From an uncultured Collinsella sp. (GTDB taxonomy: Bacteria; Actinomycetota; Coriobacteriia; Coriobacteriales; Coriobacteriaceae), in the NCBI GenBank assembly GCA_900754385.1, contig CAAECP010000250.1, forward strand, positions 1 through 14,889: a stretch of 14,889 bases of DNA, given 5' to 3'. Of this stretch, positions 6,385-13,149 are shown in pieces. The notes below the pieces were generated by a model. The model ran no database searches and was not told the DNA's origin. It was given only the letters and a program-made list of their open reading frames with translations. Both the position numbers and the translations under genes were made by a program. Within the stretch, counting starts at the first letter, position 1; the number at the start of each line of letters is the position of its first letter.

Positions 6385-7692
6385 ATGACGGAGTCCTCTC
6401 AGCATACGTCTAAGCCCCAGGTCGAGGTTGAGGCCTCGGGCGGAGATGACAATAAGAGCGCACGCCACGGCGCCATCTTTATCGGCGTCGTGCTGGTAGG
6501 TTATATCGTCTATCTGGTGGTAACCGGGCAGATGGGGCAGTTCTGGGCCGCTATGTCGAGCGTCCAGGCGTCTTGGCTCGTTGTCGCGTGTCTTTGCATG
6601 TTCATGTACCTGTTCTTTGGCATTGTGGCCTATGCGATCGCCGTCTGGCTCGATCCCAATTCGCCCGTCGGCATCCGCGACCTGATCTCGGTCGAGGCGA
6701 GTGGCATCTTCTTTGGCAACCTGACGCCCATGATGATGGGCTCCACCCCGGCTCAGATCTATCGCCTGACCAAGGCCGGCCAAAACGTGGGCGAGGCTGG
6801 CGCCACGCAGTTCACGCGCTTTATCGTGTACCAGTTTGGCCTCGTTGCCTGGGGCGCTATCCTACTGCTTGCTCGCATGCCCTTTTTTGCCGAGCGCTAT
6901 GGCGACATGACGTTGCTGTGCGTCTTTAGCTTTGGTGGGCACTGCTGCATCTTGCTGGGCATCTTCGCCGTCGCGCTCATGCCTAAGACCGTCACGCGCG
7001 TCGCCCATTGCATCATCAATTGGCTTGAGCGCATTGGTGTCTCGGCCACTAAGATCGAGAGTTGGCGCACGTTTGTCGATGGCGAGATCTACTCCTTCTC
7101 CGAGAAGTTCAAGCTTTCGGCCGGACATTTTTCTTCCATGCTGCTCACCGTGTTTATCACCATGCTGCAGCTCGCGTTTTTCTATCTGGTTCCGTATTTC
7201 CTGATGCTTGCCTTTGGCCACCACGAGGTCGACTTTTTCTCGGTCATGGCCGCGAGCGCCTTTGTCCAGCTGTTAAGCTCTGCGGTTCCCTTGCCCGGTG
7301 GAACTGGTGGCGCTGAGGGCGGCTTTGCATTGTTCTTGGGTCATTTCTTCGGTTCGGCTTCGACCGCCGGCTATCTGCTGTGGCGTCTCATTACGTTTAT
7401 TGCGCCTACCATTTTGGCTGCGCCCCTGCTGGGACTTAAGAGCGCCCACAACGAGAGCATCCATGCGCGCTGGGATCGCGTGATGCGCAAGCTCGGCCGC
7501 ACGCCTCAGACGCCCTCTGCGCCCACTAAGCCGCACCCCACGAATGCTGTAACCGTTGATCCCAAGAAGCACGCTCAGAAGGCTTCTGGGACCGCAAAGC
7601 CGGCTCATAAGGCCTATGTGCGTCAGACAGGAGACGGTATTCGCGTATCTCCGTCGGCACTCAATAAGAAGAAGCACCCTAAGTCGCAGTAG
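6385..7692 (+). CDS. YbhN / MprF-flippase-type integral membrane protein
   Basis: Polytopic membrane protein of the lysylphosphatidylglycerol synthase TM-region family (UPF0104, YbhN-like), related to the lipid flippase half of MprF. Of 435 residues, hydrophobic segments lie near 29-47, 63-89, 145-165, 174-199, 250-277, 285-301 and 328-350. The family hallmark PLPGGTGGAEGGF is at 302-314, with a second conserved stretch LTPMMMGSTPAQ (113-124). There is no lysyl-transferase domain, so it is not a complete MprF. The N-terminus is short and polar; the C-terminal 75 residues are basic and rich in Lys, Pro and Thr and are probably cytoplasmic. Start 6385 has AAGGAG 5-6 nt upstream; the longer reading frame upstream lacks one. 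The substrate is unknown, probably a lipid-linked molecule. Confidence 0.85.
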   Translation: MTESSQHTSKPQVEVEASGGDDNKSARHGAIFIGVVLVGYIVYLVVTGQMGQFWAAMSSVQASWLVVACLCMFMYLFFGIVAYAIAVWLDPNSPVGIRDLISVEASGIFFGNLTPMMMGSTPAQIYRLTKAGQNVGEAGATQFTRFIVYQFGLVAWGAILLLARMPFFAERYGDMTLLCVFSFGGHCCILLGIFAVALMPKTVTRVAHCIINWLERIGVSATKIESWRTFVDGEIYSFSEKFKLSAGHFSSMLLTVFITMLQLAFFYLVPYFLMLAFGHHEVDFFSVMAASAFVQLLSSAVPLPGGTGGAEGGFALFLGHFFGSASTAGYLLWRLITFIAPTILAAPLLGLKSAHNESIHARWDRVMRKLGRTPQTPSAPTKPHPTNAVTVDPKKHAQKASGTAKPAHKAYVRQTGDGIRVSPSALNKKKHPKSQ

Positions 7693-7741
7693 GGCAGTCG
7701 TGCGTTCTTCATGATGCGAGGCATATTTGTGCTGTATGGGG

Positions 7742-7765
7742 GATAATCCTCTTACGTAGATTATC
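7742..7765 (+). promoter_or_regulatory. Inverted repeat upstream of the TetR-family gene, candidate operator
   Basis: GATAATC (7742-7748) and GATTATC (7759-7765) form a perfect 7-bp inverted repeat with a 10-bp spacer, 44-67 bp before the regulator's start. TetR-family proteins commonly repress their own promoter through such repeats. No convincing -35/-10 pair is visible around it. Operator assignment is inference. Confidence 0.4.
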
Positions 7766-7808
7766 TCTCATCTGTTGATGAATGCTCGCATATCGAAGGG
7801 ACACGCCC

Positions 7809-8420
7809 ATGGCAACCAGCAAACCGCGTCTTGATCGTCGCATCGTTCGCAGCCGTAATGCCATCCTTTCGGCTTTCGAGCGCCTGCTCATGGAAAAGCC
7901 GCTGGCAGACATTACGGTGAGTGCCATCGCGCGCGAGGCCAATGTCGACCGCAAGACCTTTTACGTACACTTTGGTACGGTTGACGGCCTGCTCGATGCC
8001 ATTGCCGTCGATGTGGTGGAGATGATTGTCGACTCGGTCGAGAAAACGCTTGCTTCTATGGACGGTGACACCAACGAGCGCGCTCTTGGCGCGGCGGCGA
8101 CCTTCTTTAAAACCGTTAACGAGGCACTGTGCAACAACTTAGTGCTCAATCGTCAGCTGATCGAGAATATTCCGCTCGATGATTTCATGGCTCGTCTTCG
8201 TGCGCCGCTCGAACATGAGATTGCCGAGCGCGATCTGCTGCCCCAAGGTCTCAAGGACGAGATGTTCGACTACTATCTGGCGTTTTTGCTGTCGGGTATT
8301 ATCGGTATCTATCGCACGTGGGCACTGTCTGACGGCTCGGTTCCTATCGAGCGTGTCTCTGAGGTCGCCAACGACCTAACTCTCAATGGTCTGTCGAGTC
8401 TGGAATCTCGCTTGGATTAG
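7809..8420 (+). CDS. TetR/AcrR-family transcriptional regulator
   Basis: DNA-binding homodimeric regulator, 203 residues (typical for the family). The N-terminal helix-turn-helix covers about 34-60, with the recognisable ITVSAIAREANVDRKTFYVHF stretch followed by GLLDAI. The C-terminal ligand/dimer domain (about 75-200) resembles the DhaS-type TetR_C group in its FYxxF/LSGIIGIYRTW pattern, but the ligand is unknown. Start 7809 has GAAGGG 8 nt upstream and gives a normal N-terminus; an in-frame ATG at 7782 is less likely. No divergent or cotranscribed partner is seen, so its target could be the YbhN-like gene, itself, or something distant. Its stop codon lies directly against a transposase remnant on the opposite strand. 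Confidence 0.92.
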   Translation: MATSKPRLDRRIVRSRNAILSAFERLLMEKPLADITVSAIAREANVDRKTFYVHFGTVDGLLDAIAVDVVEMIVDSVEKTLASMDGDTNERALGAAATFFKTVNEALCNNLVLNRQLIENIPLDDFMARLRAPLEHEIAERDLLPQGLKDEMFDYYLAFLLSGIIGIYRTWALSDGSVPIERVSEVANDLTLNGLSSLESRLD

Positions 8421-8422
8421 GC

Positions 8423-8515
8423 CTAGTTGGGCTCGTCGGCGTGGAAATCCCTGTTCACGAGGTTCTCCGGCGCCTTGTAGACCTCGTCGGCGTAGGAACT
8501 GTAGCCTGAGGATCC
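8423..8515 (-). pseudogene. Remnant of an IS3-family transposase (OrfB), internal fragment
   Basis: Read on the - strand from 8515, 30 codons stay open between an in-frame TAA (8516-8518) and TAG (8423-8425). The peptide includes YSSYADEVYKAPENLV and NLVNRDFHADEPN. The latter is the characteristic segment just before the DDE catalytic domain of IS3-family OrfB (usually continuing with a Trp-x-x-Asp-Ile-Thr motif). Here it stops right after PN, so the catalytic domain is missing, as is everything upstream. No terminal inverted repeats are visible. It fills almost the entire 112-bp gap between two convergent genes. Recognition is by memory of the motif. Confidence 0.7.
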
Positions 8516-8532
8516 TTAAAAGAAAGTCCAGT

Positions 8533-9849
8533 TTATCCTTCCCACTCCAATTTGGAATCCTCCAATGCGCCTTCGCACGCTCGCATGACCTCGATACCAT
8601 GTGAGCGTGCGAACTCGACGAGCTCTGCGTTGCGGGCGTTTATGGTGCCGAAGGCGGCGGGGCACACGATAAGGCGCGCACAGTGGACGAGGAGCTCTTT
8701 GGCGTGGGCTATGGTTTTATCCCCGATAGGCTCGAAGGCGCGCTCGGCCACGCATTCCGCCGCCAGGTCGCGCGCGAGCTCACAGTCGATGTCCCCTTCG
8801 TGCAGAACGCCCGCGTAGAACGCCTTGCCCTGCCGGATGAGCTGGCGAAACACAGCCGACCCCGTACCTGCGCCGGCGATGACGAACGTGTGCGTATCGC
8901 CGTGCGGGCGCCCAATTTCCACGCTGCCGAAGCGCTCGTTGAAGGTGCCATGTTGAAGGCCGTAGAGCTCGCCAATCGTCTCGCGCGTGAATATGTCCTC
9001 GGGTGCGCCGGCGCGGAAGACCCGGCCGTCCTTCACGCAAATCACCTTGTCGGCGCTTTTCTGCGCGAGCTCGAGTTCGTGGATGGACATGATGACAGCC
9101 ACATTCCGCGATTTCGCAAGGTGGCGAAGTATTCGCAGCAGGTCGATCTGGTAGCGGATATCGAGATACGATGTGGGCTCGTCGAGCACGAGCACACGCG
9201 GATCCTGCGCGATGGCGCGTGCGAGCATGACGCGCTGGCGTTGCCCGTCGCTTATCTGCATGAAGTCGCGCTCGGCGAGCTTTTCCACATGTGCGGTTTT
9301 CATGGCCTCGTCGACCCGACTATGGTCGTCAGGCGAGAGTGTTCCCATTCGCCCGGTGTAGGGATGCCTTCCCGCCTCCACGATATCGCGGCAGGTGAGG
9401 AGTTCGGTCCGGGGGCGATCTGTCAGCATAACGGCAAGGTTCCTTGCGAACTCCGCCGTCTTCCATCGGGAAATCTCCCGCCCGTCGAGCTCGACCGCGC
9501 CGGCAAGCGGTGCCAGATGGCGTGTGATGGTTTTCAAGATGGTCGACTTGCCCGAGCCGTTCGGCCCGATGAGCGCCACGACGTCGCCCGCGCGAACCTC
9601 CAGATCGACGCCTTCGACTACGACCTTCTTGTCGTAGCCCGCCGACAGTTCGCTTATGCGGAAAAGCGGCGCTCCGTCAGCCTGCGTTTCGACCGGGGTT
9701 TCGAGGTTCGGCTCTGCTCGGAGGAGGCGTTCCGCGCGCAGTTCCGCACGAGCCGAAAGTGCCTTCTGGCGCTTTCGTGCGAGCTCAGGACTGGCCAAGC
9801 ATGGAATGTTCCCTCCGAGCGTTTTGGTCCGCGGCACGAATTCCCCCAT
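8533..9849 (-). CDS. ABC transporter ATPase (FecE/BtuD type) with an extra C-terminal domain
   Basis: ATP-hydrolysing subunit driving the importer formed with the permease upstream. Of 438 residues, the ABC core (about 63-290) has Walker A GPNGSGKST (95-103), signature ISDGQRQR (199-206, SDGQ in place of SGGQ, common in this subfamily), Walker B VLVLDEPTSYLD (219-230) and H-loop His257. Two parts exceed the usual 250-270-residue length. One is a charged N-terminal 60 residues. The other is a C-terminal domain (about 318-430) with a glycine-rich VIAGAGTGSAVF start and alternating strand/helix pattern, which looks Rossmann-like and which I cannot name. The start codon abuts the permease stop (TAGATG), suggesting translational coupling. 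It is the last gene of the operon, and no terminator is recognisable before the IS3 remnant. Substrate inferred as corrinoid or tetrapyrrole from the riboswitch. Confidence 0.92.
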   Translation of the reverse strand: MGEFVPRTKTLGGNIPCLASPELARKRQKALSARAELRAERLLRAEPNLETPVETQADGAPLFRISELSAGYDKKVVVEGVDLEVRAGDVVALIGPNGSGKSTILKTITRHLAPLAGAVELDGREISRWKTAEFARNLAVMLTDRPRTELLTCRDIVEAGRHPYTGRMGTLSPDDHSRVDEAMKTAHVEKLAERDFMQISDGQRQRVMLARAIAQDPRVLVLDEPTSYLDIRYQIDLLRILRHLAKSRNVAVIMSIHELELAQKSADKVICVKDGRVFRAGAPEDIFTRETIGELYGLQHGTFNERFGSVEIGRPHGDTHTFVIAGAGTGSAVFRQLIRQGKAFYAGVLHEGDIDCELARDLAAECVAERAFEPIGDKTIAHAKELLVHCARLIVCPAAFGTINARNAELVEFARSHGIEVMRACEGALEDSKLEWEG

Positions 9850-10890
9850 CTACCTCACCCGCTTCTTCAACATGAGTGCGATAACCACCGGCGCGCCGAA
9901 GATGGCGGTGACGGCGCTGATGGAAAGCTCGACGGGGGAGAACAGCGTGCGCGCGATCAAATCGCAGCCCGCGCAGAAGATGGCGCCTCCCAAGAAGCAC
10001 GCAGGAATCACGCGGATGGGCTTCGACGACTTCAGCGCCGACTTAACGAGATGCGGAACCGCGATGCCTACGAACGACACCGGACCAGCGAACGCGGTCA
10101 CGCAGGCGGAGAGCATGCTCGCTAGAAGGACGAGCACCATGCGGAAGCGTGCGACGTTCACGCCGACGCTTTTCGCGTAGGCTTCTCCCAGCTGGAAGGC
10201 GGAAAGGGGCTTCGATATCGCGAATACGCATGCGCTCACGGTGATCACCACGACCACGATGACCGCGATGTCGTCCCAGCTCGAACCCGAGAAGCTACCC
10301 AAAGACCAGTTGTGCAGGTTCACGATGGACTGGTCGTCGGCGAAGGCGATGAGAAAGTTCGTCGCCGCCGAGCAGATGTATCCCACCATGACGCCCGCCA
10401 CGATGAGCATGGCCATGGAACTTATGCGCCGTGCGATGAGGAGCACGAAGCCGATGGTGATAAGCGATCCCAGAAACGCTGCGGCCACCATGGCCGGCGA
10501 GGACATGGCCTGGTTCGCGCCCAGAAGCACGATCATCGTAAGCGCGACGACGAACTTTGCGCCCGAGGAGACGCCCAAGATGAACGGGTCGGCGATGGGG
10601 TTGTTGAAAAACGTCTGCAGCAGGAACCCGGAGAGCGAAAGTGCCCCGCCGAGAAGCACGGCTGAAAGCACGCGCGGCAGGCGAATCTCCCAGATGACTT
10701 GGCTTTCCATGGAATTGGCCGCGCCGCCCGAAAGGATGCCGGGGATGTGGTCTGCGGGCACGAGCACGCTCCCGATGCACAGGTTGGCCCCGACGAGCAC
10801 GATGAGGACAACAGCGAGCAGCGCCGTCACGACGCGACACCGCGCGGCGCGTCGTGATTCGTCGTATGTCATGGAAAGCCGGCTTCTCAT
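9850..10890 (-). CDS. FecCD/BtuC-type ABC transporter permease
   Basis: Membrane channel subunit of an iron-complex/cobalamin-type importer. Family motifs are clear: IRLPRVLSAVLLGGALSLSG, NNPIADPFILGVSSGA, and the coupling region GPVSFVGIAVPHLVK. About ten hydrophobic segments span the 346 residues, matching BtuC/FhuB halves. Start: ATG 10890 lies 4 nt beyond the stop of the binding-protein gene; a TTG at 10902 would overlap that gene, and ATG 10872 is a further alternative; none has a strong ribosome binding site, fitting coupled translation. Residue motifs do not separate cobalamin from siderophore or heme substrates; the upstream cobalamin riboswitch favours a corrinoid. Confidence 0.93.
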   Translation of the reverse strand: MRSRLSMTYDESRRAARCRVVTALLAVVLIVLVGANLCIGSVLVPADHIPGILSGGAANSMESQVIWEIRLPRVLSAVLLGGALSLSGFLLQTFFNNPIADPFILGVSSGAKFVVALTMIVLLGANQAMSSPAMVAAAFLGSLITIGFVLLIARRISSMAMLIVAGVMVGYICSAATNFLIAFADDQSIVNLHNWSLGSFSGSSWDDIAVIVVVVITVSACVFAISKPLSAFQLGEAYAKSVGVNVARFRMVLVLLASMLSACVTAFAGPVSFVGIAVPHLVKSALKSSKPIRVIPACFLGGAIFCAGCDLIARTLFSPVELSISAVTAIFGAPVVIALMLKKRVR

Positions 10891-10894
10891 GACG

Positions 10895-12466
10895 CTAGCC
10901 AAGCTTCCTCAGATAATGGAAGTCGCTCGCGTCATCGCCGGTGAACGCCCCGTGCAGCTCGTCGATAATGTCGGCGGTAGAAGTCATCTGCTGGTACATG
11001 TCGGCGCTTGTGACCCAGACGTTGCCGTTCTTTACAGCTTTGAACTGCGACAATAGCGCGTTTTTGCCTACGAAGTCTTTCAAGGTGGCAACCGATTCGT
11101 CGATGGTGCCGTTGTAGACGATGATGTCGGCATCCTCCGCCGTCGCGTAGAAGCGCTCCATTTCGAGCGTTACTGACGAACCTGACGTCGACGCCGTCTG
11201 CGCGTCATCGAGCGCGTAGTTGCCGCCTGCAAGCTCGATCATCTGCGCCACGTAGTCGCCCGCCCGCCGCGTGACGGCGGCCCCGTTCGAGTTAATGTAG
11301 AAATACGCCACGGTTTTACCTGACGACGCGAGCCTCGACGTTTGCTCGACGCGGGCCTTCTGCTCGTTGAACAGGTGCGCGGCCTCGTCTTCCTTGTCGA
11401 ACAGGACGCCGAAAAGCTTAATCCACTCGACGCGCCCGAGTGCTTCGGGCTCGCTCGACGACTGTTCGGTGAGCACGACGAGCCCGAGCTTCTGCAGCTT
11501 TTCCTTCACATCGGGCGTGTGGTTGATCATGGTGTTCTCGATGGCGAGCGTGCAGCCCGAGGCCGATATTCGCTCGTAGTCGGGCGCGCTGTACTTGCCG
11601 CCGTAGGCGATCGCCCCACTTTCGAGTGCGCTTTTGAAGCCCGCGACCGAGCAATCGTCGGCCTTCGTGCCCGACATGAGGATGTTGTCGTTCGCATCGA
11701 GCGCGTCGACCAGGCACATCGTCGCCGACGACACGAGGTACACCTTGTTGGCGGGACGCCTTATGACCGCGATGTCGGAGCTCAACCCATCAGGTACCTT
11801 CGCATCTTGCGGTACCACGAGGAAGCGCTCCCCGTTCGAAATGCAGATAAGCCGCAGGCCGCCTTCGTACTCGTCGACAGTGAAGTGCTCGGCGTATTCA
11901 AGCTGAAGCGCCCCCGTCGGCTCCCAGCCGCAGCCCAAATCGGCGTTGTGGAAGTCGGCCGCGGCGCTTGAAGCCGTTCCCGCAGGGGAGCCGCCGCTTG
12001 CATCGTCGCCCGATTTCTCCTTCATGGTGGATGAGTCGAAGTGGAGCGTGTAGTCGATGGTGTGCGGCGTCGACATGGCGACGGTCTCGGCCGACACGGC
12101 GATGTCCTCGTCGAGCGTGACGGGTATCTCGAACGTGGAGTTGCCGCCGTCGTTTACGGGCGCGTAGTCCACGCCGTTGACGGTCATTTTGTCGTAGTTC
12201 GAACTCGACCAGGTGATGGTCGCGGTGTAGGTGTCGCCATCCTTCACAATTGTGGTGGGTGAGGCGATGCTTGCGCGCCCTGACCCGCCGGAGAGCGAGA
12301 CGCTCACAGTGTATTCCTGAGAGCCTGCCGTGCCACCGGTCGCGTTCGGGCTCGCACTGCACCCCGCGAAGGGAAGCGCGAACAGGGCGACGAGAACGCA
12401 GGCGATCGCGCGCACCGCGATGCTGCGACGCTTCCTGCTTTCCCCCTTGGGAAGAATCGACCGCAT
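10895..12466 (-). CDS. Two-domain substrate-binding lipoprotein: NEAT-like beta domain fused to a BtuF/FepB-type binding domain
   Basis: Membrane-anchored capture protein for the ABC importer, 523 residues (usual binding proteins are 300-350). N-terminus: basic residues, hydrophobic segment 17-34, lipobox PFAGC with Cys36. Domain 1 (about 50-147) is a beta-rich module with a TATITWSSSNYDKM strand, then STFEIPVTLDEDIAVSAET and HTIDYTLHFDSS; its layout resembles NEAT (iron transport-associated) domains and the separate lipoprotein upstream. A Ser/Gly/Ala linker (151-170) joins it to domain 2 (about 180-515), a class III periplasmic-binding domain (GKTVAYFYIN, AGDYVAQMIELAGG, ADIIVYNGT). At the NEAT heme-ligand YxxxY position this domain has H135-xxx-Y139. 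Start 12466 is 4 nt from the preceding stop and has no strong ribosome binding site. NEAT similarity is by eye only. Confidence 0.85.
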   Translation of the reverse strand: MRSILPKGESRKRRSIAVRAIACVLVALFALPFAGCSASPNATGGTAGSQEYTVSVSLSGGSGRASIASPTTIVKDGDTYTATITWSSSNYDKMTVNGVDYAPVNDGGNSTFEIPVTLDEDIAVSAETVAMSTPHTIDYTLHFDSSTMKEKSGDDASGGSPAGTASSAAADFHNADLGCGWEPTGALQLEYAEHFTVDEYEGGLRLICISNGERFLVVPQDAKVPDGLSSDIAVIRRPANKVYLVSSATMCLVDALDANDNILMSGTKADDCSVAGFKSALESGAIAYGGKYSAPDYERISASGCTLAIENTMINHTPDVKEKLQKLGLVVLTEQSSSEPEALGRVEWIKLFGVLFDKEDEAAHLFNEQKARVEQTSRLASSGKTVAYFYINSNGAAVTRRAGDYVAQMIELAGGNYALDDAQTASTSGSSVTLEMERFYATAEDADIIVYNGTIDESVATLKDFVGKNALLSQFKAVKNGNVWVTSADMYQQMTSTADIIDELHGAFTGDDASDFHYLRKLG

Positions 12467-12470
12467 GGCG

Positions 12471-13004
12471 TTACTTCAGTGCGTCGGCGCGCAGATCGAC
12501 GCCGGCGGATTCGAACACGAGCGTGCGGTCGTACCACTGCTCTTTTCTAATACTCCACGCGGCGCAGGCGGTGTCCTCGTCGAGTGCTTCAACGGGCACG
12601 TCGTAGGTGTACTTGCCTTCCGCGTTTTCCACATAGGGGATGAAGTCGGCCTCGCTCGCGGCGGCAGCCTCGTCGCCCGTGCCCATGAAGAGCTTGCCGT
12701 AGCCCGTGCCGGAAAGCGTCATCACGCAGTGCATGGAGCCGTTTTCCACGATGAGCTGGGCGTCCACAATCCTGAACATGTTCGAGCTGGAATCTACGGT
12801 GATCGGATAGGTGCCGTCGGCCACCTTGTCGGCGGTGATGGGGGCAGCGCTTGCGCCCTCGGGCGCATCGGCCGCCTGTTCGGTCTTTTCCTGGGAATCG
12901 GCATCGCTTGCCTTTGCGCTGTCGATTGAATTTCCGCCGCAGCCGGCGAGCGAGAACGCGAAAAGCGCCGCTGACAGGGCGAAGGCGAGGGTTTTCTTCA
13001 ACAT
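12471..13004 (-). CDS. Small lipoprotein with a NEAT-like beta domain
   Basis: Surface lipoprotein of 177 residues: signal sequence with lipobox SLAGC (Cys22), acidic/Ala-rich linker (23-60), then one beta-sandwich-like domain (61-168). The domain has the same order of elements as domain 1 of the next gene: DGTYPITV at the start, LIVENG, a strand, PYVENAEGKYTYDVPVEALDEDTA, and a closing TLVFES strand. This suggests a capture or relay protein handing ligand to the binding protein, as NEAT proteins do with heme. The heme-binding YxxxY is not conserved (Q156-xxx-R160). Start 13004 is preceded by AAAGGA at 9 nt, and the product then begins with a normal lipoprotein signal; the longer frame to 13079 runs through the intergenic hairpins and is rejected. 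Function is inferred. Confidence 0.8.
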   Translation of the reverse strand: MLKKTLAFALSAALFAFSLAGCGGNSIDSAKASDADSQEKTEQAADAPEGASAAPITADKVADGTYPITVDSSSNMFRIVDAQLIVENGSMHCVMTLSGTGYGKLFMGTGDEAAAASEADFIPYVENAEGKYTYDVPVEALDEDTACAAWSIRKEQWYDRTLVFESAGVDLRADALK

Positions 13005-13031
13005 GGAGAGGGTTCCTTTCAATCGCTTCGA

Positions 13032-13140
13032 CCGCCCGCGCCGTGCGGTGGGCGGGCGGGATGCGAATGCAACGGGCATGCGCCGTCAGTCGGGGAAGGC
13101 GCATGCCCGTTGCACGGGGACGCGACCGGCGCCCCCGTGC
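13032..13140 (-). repeat. Cluster of three stem-loops between cbiK and the small lipoprotein gene
   Basis: The main element is a perfect 16-bp inverted repeat (13069-13084 with 13098-13113, arm GCAACGGGCATGCGCC, 13-nt loop). On one side GCACGGGG (13112-13119) pairs with CCCCGTGC (13133-13140); on the other CCGCCC and GGGCGG arms (about 13032-13056) form a third. There is no T-tract on the - strand, so termination is unlikely. Such intra-operon hairpins usually protect an mRNA end or split expression of the first gene from the rest. Confidence 0.8.
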
Positions 13141-13149
13141 GCGGCGAGT

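Noticed and set aside
8683..10125. 480-codon + strand frame across the ATPase and permease genes
   Set aside because: Antisense to clear Walker A/B and FecCD motifs on the - strand; no recognisable domain, and it crosses a gene boundary.
13032..13140. CRISPR array or intrinsic terminator at the hairpin cluster
   Set aside because: The arms differ from one another, there are no evenly spaced direct repeats, and no T-tract follows on either strand.
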